Source: an uncultured Oscillospiraceae bacterium (GTDB lineage: Bacteria; Bacillota; Clostridia; Oscillospirales; Ruminococcaceae). From it: a stretch of 41,468 nt of DNA. The notes beneath the pieces were generated by a model. That model saw only the letters and a program-made list of their open reading frames with translations, did no database searches and was not told the origin of the DNA. The translations under genes and the position numbers were made by a program. The stretch covers positions 33,010 to 74,477 of the forward strand of contig CAJTTB010000012.1 of assembly GCA_910579175.1 (NCBI GenBank), written 5' to 3'. This document shows, one piece after another, positions 32,361 to 39,761 of this stretch (position 1 is the first letter of the stretch; each line of letters starts with the position of its first letter).

Positions 32361-32389
32361 ATAATTATTTTCTATGAGGAAACGGTCAA
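32361..32389 (-). promoter_or_regulatory. Possible promoter of the phage-like operon
   Basis: Minus strand TTGACC (32384-32389), 17-bp spacer, AATTAT (32361-32366). The predicted start falls just before the stem-loop at 32323-32352. The -10 is weak. No promoter fits between the stem-loop and terS. Confidence 0.4.
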
Positions 32390-32690
32390 CTTCATTGGCA
32401 ATTCATAAAATAATAAAAAATAGTATTAATTAAAAATGTGCCTAAAAGCACAAAAATAAAAAGTATATTCTTTATTATTTGCTCATTCATCTGACTATCA
32501 TCAGCGATTCATATTAAAAAATAATATTAGCATAAAATATCTCTGTGGACATAAAAATAAAGGTATATTTTTTATTTCTTATACCTATAAGCACTTTGCA
32601 GAGCGATACCATTTTCTATGATGAAACAATGAACTTTGTTAGCAATTCACAAAATGACAAAAAACATTTCTTATTTCAGTTAAACACATT
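32388..32690. repeat. Cluster of diverged short intergenic repeats
   Basis: Two copies in minus orientation lie head-to-tail (about 32470-32572, then about 32388-32470, period near 100 bp), and a partial copy in plus orientation begins at about 32562. The shared core on the copy strand reads like TTTATTTTTATGCCTATAAG, then CACATTTTTAATTAATA and an ATTATTTTTTATTA run. A fuller copy is at 41364-41468. No gene is supportable here; this and the terminator below fill the 480-bp gap between terS and the choline-binding gene. Confidence 0.6.
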
Positions 32691-32702
32691 ATTAAAACAA
32701 AA

Positions 32703-32738
32703 TAAAAAAGCTCCAAACTTTTCGTTTGGAGCTTTTAA
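32703..32738. terminator. Terminator of the choline-binding-repeat gene
   Basis: AAAAGCTCCAAAC and GTTTGGAGCTTTT form a 13-bp stem with a short loop (TTTTC). On the minus strand it is followed by TATTTTG. It lies 33 nt past the stop at 32769. Confidence 0.88.
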
Positions 32739-32768
32739 AGATGTATTTAAAATATGTGCAATATTTTA

Positions 32769-34193
32769 TTACATAGCTTCTGGAGCTGCTTCTGCTGGAG
32801 GAGCTGTTGGAGCTACTTCATTTCCAGAACCATCGTTGCTGGATACTAGAGCACCGTTTGAACCAAATACCAATGTCATATCGCCAATTTTAACTTCGCC
32901 GATAACCATAATACCATTGTTTCTAAATGCGTAAATTTTGCCATCAACTGTTGCCAAAGTAGGAGTAGTAGTACTAGAAGCAATCATAGCACCATTGCCT
33001 TTTACATAGTACCAGTTACCATTAGTTTGGATCCATTTACCTGCATCCATGTTACCGGAAGCATCAAAGTGATACCAACCTTTAGCACCATCTTTAGCCA
33101 ATTCAGCATTGGATTTATAAACATATCTCCAACCTGTAGCCATTTTACAAACATCATTAGCAGTAAGGTCTGTTTCTTTAGCAGTATTGAAGTAATACAT
33201 TCTGCCATCGATGAAGTCCCAGCCTTCAACAGCTGCGCCATTGCCTCTGAAGTAGTACCATTGACCAGCAAGTTTCTTCCAGCCAGTTACGATAGATCCG
33301 CTGCCTTCTGCGAAGAACCAAGTATCTTTTCCATCTACTTTAGTAGTAAACCAGCCAACCATCATCTGACCTTCTTTTAAGTCTGGATTAGCAGTAACAT
33401 CATCAGCGGTAGCCATATAGTATACTTTTCCATTTACTTCTTTAAAGCCAGTTACATTTTGACCTTTATCGCCTTTGAGGTACCAAATACCACCAGACTG
33501 TACCCAGCCAATTCCGTCGCTCTTTAACATACCATTATCAGCAAATTCGTAAACAACACCATCAATTGTGTATTTACCACCTGCTAACATTTTCATAGGA
33601 TCAGTAACAACGTTTCCGCTACTATCTTTTACTTCATGAGAAGGATTCACACCAGTATTAGCAGTAATGTAGTACCAACGACCACCGTCTAAAATCCAAC
33701 CATTAGATTGTCTTTGACCTTGTGCGCTGTAGTATTCCCAATGTCCGCTTGTTACTTGATCAGGAGCAGCTGGATCTTTACCATCAACATAGTACCAACC
33801 AGTTACCATTACACCGTTGCTACCAAATCTATAATCTTTGCCTTCAATTGTTATAGCTGCATTTACAACAGCAGGAGCAACTTCTCTTGCTACAGTACCA
33901 ACGCTAGTTGGGAATTGTACAGTAATTTTTGCACCTTCTGCACCATTAAAATAGAACCATTTGTTTTCAATTTTTCTCCAACCTTGTGCAAAGTTGCCGT
34001 TGGATTCTAAGAAGAAATAATATTTAGTACCATTTTGTGTATCAGTATACCACTTACCGGAAACAGTAGAAGGAGCAGTGGAAGATTCAGGACCGGTACT
34101 TTCTGTAACTGCAGCAGAAACCATAGTAGCAGCAGTAGAAACAGTCATCATAGCAGCTAAAATAGCAGCCAAAACTTTTTTGTTTGCTTTCAT
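32769..34193 (-). CDS. Secreted choline-binding-repeat cell surface protein without catalytic domain
   Basis: The 474-residue protein starts with a signal peptide (MKANKKVLAAILAAMMTVST, cleavage near Ala27/28, VSAA). The rest is a series of CW_binding_1-type repeats with GW-x-WYY/F-F spacing: GWRKIENKWFYFNG, GWYYVDGK, GWILDGGRWYYI, GFKEVNGKVYYM, GWKKLAGQWYYF, GWDFIDGRMYYF, KWIQTNGNWYYV. Such repeats bind choline on teichoic acids or glucans. No hydrolase or adhesin domain is present, and the C-terminus is Pro/Ala/Glu-rich (APTAPPAEAAPEAM). Codon choice is more GC-rich and regular than in neighbours, as in highly expressed genes. GGAGG is 7 nt before ATG 34193; the longer frame to 34244 is not used. 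Confidence 0.88.
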   Translation of the reverse strand: MKANKKVLAAILAAMMTVSTAATMVSAAVTESTGPESSTAPSTVSGKWYTDTQNGTKYYFFLESNGNFAQGWRKIENKWFYFNGAEGAKITVQFPTSVGTVAREVAPAVVNAAITIEGKDYRFGSNGVMVTGWYYVDGKDPAAPDQVTSGHWEYYSAQGQRQSNGWILDGGRWYYITANTGVNPSHEVKDSSGNVVTDPMKMLAGGKYTIDGVVYEFADNGMLKSDGIGWVQSGGIWYLKGDKGQNVTGFKEVNGKVYYMATADDVTANPDLKEGQMMVGWFTTKVDGKDTWFFAEGSGSIVTGWKKLAGQWYYFRGNGAAVEGWDFIDGRMYYFNTAKETDLTANDVCKMATGWRYVYKSNAELAKDGAKGWYHFDASGNMDAGKWIQTNGNWYYVKGNGAMIASSTTTPTLATVDGKIYAFRNNGIMVIGEVKIGDMTLVFGSNGALVSSNDGSGNEVAPTAPPAEAAPEAM

Positions 34194-34273
34194 AATCAAA
34201 CCTCCGTATATTTTTAAATAAAAAGTGTTTTTTAAATAATACAAGCAAGTATACCCATATCATTTTCCTTTAC

Positions 34274-34282
34274 ATTATAGCA
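34274..34282 (-). promoter_or_regulatory. Extended -10 promoter of the choline-binding-repeat gene
   Basis: Minus strand TGC-TATAAT (34274-34282) is an ideal extended -10; no good -35 stands 17 bp upstream. The 5' leader would be about 75 nt. Confidence 0.6.
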
Positions 34283-34420
34283 TAGCTGATTTCAAATTGC
34301 ACTAGCCAATTGTACTTCAATTTCCCAGAAAAATCCTCTCAGAACTTGTGCACAATACACAAGCTGGCCAGACAAGTTGTTACAAACCCTATCTTGATTT
34401 TTTGACTTTGTCCAAGAAAC

Positions 34421-34463
34421 ACTCAAGTATATCAAATACTCAAGTATTTATTCACTCAAGTAT
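34421..34463. repeat. Three direct repeats ACTCAAGTAT in a divergent intergenic region
   Basis: Identical 10-mers at 34421-34430, 34438-34447 and 34454-34463, with start spacings of 17 and 16 bp, followed by TTTTTGAG, which pairs with the last CTCAA. They lie just upstream of the rightward promoter at 34478 and about 140 bp upstream of the leftward one. This looks like an array of regulator sites. Confidence 0.65.
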
Positions 34464-34477
34464 TTTTGAGAAGCCAT

Positions 34478-34506
34478 TGTATGCCATAACGTTTCTGTGC
34501 TATAAT
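34478..34506 (+). promoter_or_regulatory. Extended -10 promoter directed toward the NAD(P)H-hydrate repair gene
   Basis: TGC-TATAAT (-10 at 34501-34506) with a weak -35 TTGTAT (34478-34483) 17 bp upstream. It leaves a leader of about 380 nt to the ATG at 34893. In that leader (34512-34880) I see AT-rich sequence with no supportable gene or recognisable riboswitch. Confidence 0.5.
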
Positions 34507-34892
34507 AATAACATATCAAAAATCAATTGTAAAGTAATTTTGCACAAACAGAACACGATTTGTACAAATTTATAACTGAAAACGTCTAAAAAATCGGTAA
34601 TATATCAATTATGTAGATTTTTATTCTGAAGTGAAAAATTTGAGATTTCTAAACCTTTTCTAAATAGTTAATATTTTATGAATAACACTGTTGTTTTGAC
34701 TTTTCTCAGGAAAAATTCGTCATATTAGCCAAAGTTTTCAGTCATTTGATTTTGTCTTAAAACGCAGATAGATTTCAAAAGATGATTTGCAAAATACGCC
34801 AATTTTTTTCACTGATTGGGAATACAATAACATCATAGTTGAAATTCTTTTATCACCAAAATATCATTTATATAAAGAAAGGATACATAATT

Positions 34893-36428
34893 ATGAAAAC
34901 TCTTTCTGTTGCTCAGATGAAAACCGTTGAAAAAAATGCGGTTTCACTTGGCGTTCCTTATTTAGAGTTGATGGAAAACGCAGGAATCGGCTGCGCAAGA
35001 AAAATCGCTCAAAAATACTATGTTATCAATAAAAGTGTTGTGATTCTCTGCGGCAGAGGAAACAATGGCGGCGATGGATTTGTAATCGCACGAAAATTAT
35101 ATGAAAAGGGAGCAAATGTTACCATTGTACTTTGTCAAGGTCAACCACAAACCAAACAGGCAAGTTATATGTTTCCATTATTAGAACAGGTAAATGTAGA
35201 TGTATTGAAAATAGAAAGTGATTTTAGTTTGATATTGTTTAAAATCAAGCAAGCTGATTTTTTAGTCGATGCCATTTTTGGCACTGGTTTTCATGGCTAT
35301 ATCGAAGGACCTATCCATCAAATTTTAGAACGTGCGAATGCTTCATTTGCAAAACGAATTGCAGTTGATATTCCCTCTGGTATCAATGGAGATACTGGAA
35401 AACCAGGACTTATTTGTTTTCATGCAGACTGTACTTTGGCACTAGCTTCTTATAAGAAAGCCCATCAAAAAACATCTGTACCAGAGTACCTTGGAGAACT
35501 GGAGTTAATTGATATTGGTATCCCCCCAGAAGCCTATGATGGCATGGATTTAGAAGTTATTGATATTACTCCAGAACTCATCAAAAACAATCTTCCCACA
35601 CGCAAAGAAGAATCCAATAAAGGAGATTATGGCAAATTGCTCAACATTGCTGGCTGTGTTGGTATGGGAGGCGCTGCCATCATGTGTACACAATCTGCAC
35701 TGCACTCTGGTGCTGGCTTGGTCACACTGGCATGTGTCAAAAGTGTTGTACAAAGTGCCTTTCATAAAATCATGGAAGCCACTACCATACCACTGGAAGA
35801 AAATCATTTTGGAACAATGAGCAGCAAAAATCAAACGGTTTTACTGAATAAATTAAAAACCGTTGACGCATGTGTATTGGGTTGTGGTCTAGGAAACGAC
35901 GAAGAGGTACAGGCATCTATCATTGAACTGATAAAATCCTGTGAAATACCTATGGTTTTAGATGCAGATGGTATAAATGCAGTTGCTTCTGACATAAATA
36001 TAGTAACACAAGCAAAATGCAAATTGGTATTGACTCCACATCCCGGAGAAATGGCACGCTTATCTGGTCTATCTATTGAACAGATTCAAAACAACCGTGT
36101 CAAAACCGCTTATGACTTTGCTAGAGAACACAAAGTTGTCTTATTATTAAAAGGGCATCACACCATTATTGCCACTCCAGATGGAACGGTTTACAGAAAT
36201 CTAACTGGAAATGCAGGTATGGCAAAAGGTGGCTCTGGCGATGTACTTGCTGGAATGATAGGTTCTTTTTTGGCACAGGGATTGACTCCTGAACAAGCTG
36301 CCATCACGGGCGCTTATTTACATGGTTTGGCGGGCAATTTATGCGCTCAAAAATACACCCAATATGCGATGTCTGCTACCTATCTGATTGAGGAAATACC
36401 AACCGCATTTAAAATCTGTTTAAACTAA
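34893..36428 (+). CDS. nnr: Bifunctional NAD(P)H-hydrate epimerase / ADP-dependent dehydratase
   Basis: Repairs damaged, hydrated NADH and NADPH. The 511-residue protein joins the YjeF_N epimerase (about 1-215: LSVAQMKTVEKNA, LCGRGNNGGDGFVIARKLY, IFGTGFHG, AVDIPSGINGDTG) to the ADP-dependent dehydratase (about 225-511: KGDYGKLLNIAGCVGMGGAA, PHPGEMARLSG, LLLKGHHTII, and the GNAGMAKGGSGDVLAG motif with the catalytic Asp). AAAGGA lies 9 nt before ATG 34893; the longer frame from 34839 lacks a ribosome site. A membrane-anchored protein gene follows by 18 nt. Confidence 0.95.
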   Translation: MKTLSVAQMKTVEKNAVSLGVPYLELMENAGIGCARKIAQKYYVINKSVVILCGRGNNGGDGFVIARKLYEKGANVTIVLCQGQPQTKQASYMFPLLEQVNVDVLKIESDFSLILFKIKQADFLVDAIFGTGFHGYIEGPIHQILERANASFAKRIAVDIPSGINGDTGKPGLICFHADCTLALASYKKAHQKTSVPEYLGELELIDIGIPPEAYDGMDLEVIDITPELIKNNLPTRKEESNKGDYGKLLNIAGCVGMGGAAIMCTQSALHSGAGLVTLACVKSVVQSAFHKIMEATTIPLEENHFGTMSSKNQTVLLNKLKTVDACVLGCGLGNDEEVQASIIELIKSCEIPMVLDADGINAVASDINIVTQAKCKLVLTPHPGEMARLSGLSIEQIQNNRVKTAYDFAREHKVVLLLKGHHTIIATPDGTVYRNLTGNAGMAKGGSGDVLAGMIGSFLAQGLTPEQAAITGAYLHGLAGNLCAQKYTQYAMSATYLIEEIPTAFKICLN

Positions 36429-36446
36429 CCGAAAGGGGAATGTGCG

Positions 36447-37088
36447 TTGTTGCAGTCTAATCCTAAAAAACATAAAACAAATCGTTTTATCATTTTTATT
36501 CCAATTGCAGTTGTTATCTTTGTTGTCATTGGTACCATTATAATCACTGGTAGCTGGAAAGGTTCACCTCCTCCCGAACAAATCAGCAACCAGCTTTCAC
36601 AGCCGTTTTCTGCAACAGCAAATATCAAAATGAAAAATACGGTTATGGTAGCAGACATTAACAAGACATCACCACAGACATTCACCTTTGCCATCAAGCA
36701 ACCTGCCACACTCAAAGGGTTGGCTTTTCAATATAATGGTACTGATTTAAATGTTTCCTATAAAGGAATGAGTGTCAATATTGCTGATGATTCTCTGCTT
36801 GCAAAGGGAATTGCCGCAATGGTGATCAAAGCTGTCAATGCCGCATCAGAAGAAACTGGAGTTACCATGCAAGAAAAAGATGGCGCACTCTGGATTCATG
36901 GAACCAATCAAGATGGGGATTTCAATCTCAAATTAGACAAACAAAATCGTTCACTCCTTTCATTAGATATGCCATCCTTGGATCTAAACTGTGAATTTAG
37001 TAATTTTCTATTTCAACCACAGACCACCTCCGAACCATCACAATCACAAAACACCTCTGATATCTCATCACCTTCTCAAATAGAATAA
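36447..37088 (+). CDS. Unknown membrane-anchored protein
   Basis: The 213-residue protein has a basic N-terminus, one hydrophobic helix (about 13-34, FIIFIPIAVVIFVVIGTII), then an exported domain and a Ser/Gln-rich low-complexity tail (about 190-213). The exported part alternates strands (ANIKMKNTVMVADI, QTFTFAIKQPATLKGLAFQY, LNVSYKGMSVNI, ALWIHGTNQDGDFNLKLDKQ), and this layout recalls the LolA/LppX half-barrel fold; that is a guess. TTG start, with GAAAGGGG upstream. It follows the nnr gene on the same strand and is convergent with spoIIE (16-nt gap, no clear terminator seen between). Confidence 0.7.
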   Translation: MLQSNPKKHKTNRFIIFIPIAVVIFVVIGTIIITGSWKGSPPPEQISNQLSQPFSATANIKMKNTVMVADINKTSPQTFTFAIKQPATLKGLAFQYNGTDLNVSYKGMSVNIADDSLLAKGIAAMVIKAVNAASEETGVTMQEKDGALWIHGTNQDGDFNLKLDKQNRSLLSLDMPSLDLNCEFSNFLFQPQTTSEPSQSQNTSDISSPSQIE

Positions 37089-37104
37089 TGTATCAATATG
37101 TATA

Positions 37105-39420
37105 TCAAACTCCTTCCTGAAGTTTTATTACCAGCACTGTCACATCATCATGCACCTCCTCTTTGCTGGCTTTTACAATTTCTTCGGTCATTTTATCTGC
37201 AAGTTTTTGCGCATCTAAATAACCATATTGATGAATTAAATTTTTAATCAATGCTTCTCCTTTCGCCAATGCACCATCTGACATCATTACAATGATATCA
37301 TCTGCATTCATCTTTACCATCTGTTTATCAAATTCAATTCCCTGTAAGATTCCGACTGGAAGTGAGTTGGTGCGCACCTCTCCAACATGATGATCTAGAC
37401 AAATAAATGAATCTGCGCTTCCTGCTTTATAAAACTCTGCTCGTCCAGTATATAAATCCAATTTTACAATATCAATGGTAGATAATGATTCATCAGAAGA
37501 TTTGATTTGTAATGAAGAATTTACAAACTTAATAATAGAATCCAATCCAAAACCTGCTTTAATCAGTTTTAACAAGATTGAGCAGGTCATTTTGCTATCT
37601 AAGGCGGCATGTATTCCACACCCCATTCCATCACTTAAAATCAAATAGGCATATCCCTGGTTGTCCAAAAAATATTCAAAACTGTCTCCGCAAATGGTTT
37701 TTTTTTCGCTTGGTTCTAAATTGCTACTCACTTGACAGCTTCCAAAATCAACAATATAATTCGCTTGTTCATAGAGTGAAATCCGCACCTTATTGTTGAC
37801 AATTGAAACTGAAGGCATTGCAAAATCCAATTTTAAAGCATGAGAAATACTTTTTCCCAATTCCTCCTTATCAAATTCCACCCCTGTTAAGGTATAAATG
37901 TCAATTTCCATTCGGTCATATTGATTTTGAGTACAAAACACATTTAAAGGGGGAACTGCTAGTTCACTAAAAATATCATAGACAACCTTTGCCGAAAGAT
38001 TGTCATTGTCCTTCATGTGAAGAATTTCATCTTTTACCTCCCATAACATCTGCGAAACGCCTGCAAGCTGTTCTACTGCAATATTTCGTACCTCAGTCAT
38101 CCTTCGCTTGGCGTTTTCCGCTGTAATATATTCCTGATAGTACTGATTAAATTTATCGATCAATAAATTCTTATGACAACAATCAAATGCTGGTTCTGCA
38201 TCCAAATCCTTTGAATCTAACCTCATTTTCTGCTGTATGATTCTAGTCATATTCTCAAAGTGTTCTACTGTATCGCCATAACGTTCGTCCCAACAAAATA
38301 AATTCAGTCCGCAACCTTTGCAAACACTGTTGGCGGTCTTATGATAGACAATTCCAATGTCAGAGGTATCCAATTGATTGAGTTTGTCCGAAACTTTTTC
38401 CAATGAATGTTGTAAATCACTAATTGTCTGTGCTGCAAAATCCAATCGACTTCCAATGTTGTCCTTCATCGATTGATTTTCTGTAATACGATTTTTTTTA
38501 AGTTCTAACCTTTCTAAATATTTTTTTGGAATCATAAAGAATATTCCACATGCAATCATCATATCCATAAGATAAAACAACATATCTAAGGTGATGCCAA
38601 CTACAAAGACGCTGAATAATCCAACCGATAAAAATACTGCTACTTGTGTAATTCTGCCAACTTCTTGAAACAGTCCAGCAATAAATGCAGAAACGACCAA
38701 TACTGCTGAAAAAGAAATATATTCTGTACTGTAAAGATTCATCGCGATTGCTACCACCACCCCACCAACCGTACCACCGACTACTCCAAGTTGCCGAATG
38801 GTAATCAGCAAACCCAGCGACGCGATAATAATCCCGACTTGCAATCCCGAGACGCCTACCCCCATGAGAGAAATAATCATCAACATTAATAAAATCACAC
38901 TGCTTGCAAGTTCCACACTATTGTATTTTTTTAAACTGTCTAATTCTAGTAAGGCATGAACAGATAAATATGTAAAACAAGTGACACCCGCAGCGATTAA
39001 ACTCTCACAAATCCGTATTCCAATATCCCCTACAGTAAAGTGTAAAAATAAATTTGACACAACATAAACTGTCCAGAAACTCAACAACACATTGACTGTT
39101 TGTAATAAGAGCCCTTTTCCAATATTTATTTTATGAAAAAGCATCCTTCCCAAAAATACCAGTGCCAGTACCGCCAGATAAATCAAATAGTTCAAACCAA
39201 GCCCACGCGACAAATAGCCAAGCCCGCTTCCAATCAATGTGACCCAAATATATTTCATTGGTATTACTGCTGTTAAACACACCCCAAAGGGCGACATGCT
39301 GCTGAGTATATCCGCTCTGCATAACAAAAAAGAAAAAACGCTGATTAACACCATCTTTAAAGTCAACGTCTTATTGGTTGCAATGGTTATTTCATTTGGT
39401 TGAACTGCTTGGGTTTTCAT
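37105..39420 (-). CDS. spoIIE: Stage II sporulation protein E
   Basis: SpoIIE is the membrane-bound PP2C-type phosphatase that dephosphorylates SpoIIAA and so activates sigma-F in the forespore. The 771-residue protein has about ten membrane helices in residues 25-300, a middle region with the family's Cys cluster (CKGCGLNLFCW), and a C-terminal PP2C domain (about 560-771) with metal-binding Asp in LILSDGMGCG (597-602), VMMSDGALAKG (about 714) and EEVHDDVTVLV (758-759). GAGGAGTG stands 5 nt before ATG 39420; the frame to 39447 contains that site and is rejected. Its promoter has a 21-bp spacer and 0A boxes, as in B. subtilis. Confidence 0.96.
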   Translation of the reverse strand: MKTQAVQPNEITIATNKTLTLKMVLISVFSFLLCRADILSSMSPFGVCLTAVIPMKYIWVTLIGSGLGYLSRGLGLNYLIYLAVLALVFLGRMLFHKINIGKGLLLQTVNVLLSFWTVYVVSNLFLHFTVGDIGIRICESLIAAGVTCFTYLSVHALLELDSLKKYNSVELASSVILLMLMIISLMGVGVSGLQVGIIIASLGLLITIRQLGVVGGTVGGVVVAIAMNLYSTEYISFSAVLVVSAFIAGLFQEVGRITQVAVFLSVGLFSVFVVGITLDMLFYLMDMMIACGIFFMIPKKYLERLELKKNRITENQSMKDNIGSRLDFAAQTISDLQHSLEKVSDKLNQLDTSDIGIVYHKTANSVCKGCGLNLFCWDERYGDTVEHFENMTRIIQQKMRLDSKDLDAEPAFDCCHKNLLIDKFNQYYQEYITAENAKRRMTEVRNIAVEQLAGVSQMLWEVKDEILHMKDNDNLSAKVVYDIFSELAVPPLNVFCTQNQYDRMEIDIYTLTGVEFDKEELGKSISHALKLDFAMPSVSIVNNKVRISLYEQANYIVDFGSCQVSSNLEPSEKKTICGDSFEYFLDNQGYAYLILSDGMGCGIHAALDSKMTCSILLKLIKAGFGLDSIIKFVNSSLQIKSSDESLSTIDIVKLDLYTGRAEFYKAGSADSFICLDHHVGEVRTNSLPVGILQGIEFDKQMVKMNADDIIVMMSDGALAKGEALIKNLIHQYGYLDAQKLADKMTEEIVKASKEEVHDDVTVLVIKLQEGV

Positions 39421-39531
39421 AACTTCACTCCTCTTTGACTTTCTCAACTTGTTTTAAGCGGAAAAACAAGTTATTTTTTTGTTTGATATCAATTCCGCTT
39501 GTACATTGATATCAATCTTTCTTTTGCACTT

Positions 39532-39564
39532 ATTATACAAAACAAAGACTAAAAAGTTTGTCAC
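39532..39564 (-). promoter_or_regulatory. spoIIE promoter with a 21-bp spacer (Spo0A-dependent type)
   Basis: Minus strand GTGACA (39559-39564) and TATAAT (39532-39537) are 21 bp apart. This long spacer is the hallmark of B. subtilis Spo0A-activated sigma-A promoters of spoIIE and spoIIG. Spo0A-box-like sites lie upstream. Confidence 0.7.
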
Positions 39565-39591
39565 AATCTCTTTGGCAAAAAGGACTATTAT

Positions 39592-39598
39592 TCCGACA
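39592..39598 (-). promoter_or_regulatory. Spo0A box (6 of 7)
   Basis: Minus strand TGTCGGA against the consensus TGTCGAA, 27 bp upstream of the spoIIE -35. Confidence 0.55.
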
Positions 39599-39641
39599 TT
39601 CTTGATAACCTAGCTGGGAAATACAAAGAAATAACTCTTTG

Positions 39642-39648
39642 TGTCGAA
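39642..39648 (+). promoter_or_regulatory. Spo0A box (7 of 7)
   Basis: TGTCGAA matches the consensus exactly, on the plus strand. It lies between spoIIE and the divergent rlmA-ung genes, about 30 bp upstream of the rightward -10. Confidence 0.5.
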
Positions 39649-39677
39649 AAGATTTTCTTCCATAAATGGCACAATTG

Positions 39678-39686
39678 TGATATACT
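39678..39686 (+). promoter_or_regulatory. Extended -10 promoter of the rlmA-ung genes
   Basis: TGA-TATACT (-10 at 39681-39686) with a poor -35 (TTCCAT at 39658-39663). Confidence 0.5.
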
Positions 39687-39725
39687 AAAATTAGACAAAA
39701 AACACGTAATTTCTACAAATCAAAT

Positions 39726-39761
39726 AAAGGAGTATCTGCTAAATAACAGCAGGTTATTTTT
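39726..39761 (+). promoter_or_regulatory. Ribosome site separated from the rlmA start by a small hairpin
   Basis: AAAGGAG (39726-39732) is 29 nt from the ATG at 39762, too far for normal initiation. Between them AAATAAC (39741-39747) pairs with GTTATTT (39753-39759) around a 5-nt loop. Folding would shorten the effective spacing to about 10 nt. Alternatively AGCAGG (39748-39753) serves as a weak site. Confidence 0.45.

Noticed and set aside
32388..32690. CRISPR array
   Set aside because: The repeats are diverged, about 100 bp long and in both orientations, with no short identical repeats separated by unique spacers; no cas gene nearby.
32545..32934. Plus-strand 129-codon frame
   Set aside because: Runs through the repeat cluster and terminator and then antisense to the choline-binding gene; not coding.
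34421..34463. Iterons of a replication origin
   Set aside because: Only three 10-bp copies, no AT-melting block with a Rep or dnaA gene nearby; a regulator array is more likely.
34348..34575. Plus-strand 75-codon frame in the divergent gap
   Set aside because: Overlaps the direct repeats and the promoter at 34478-34506; no ribosome site; low-complexity translation.
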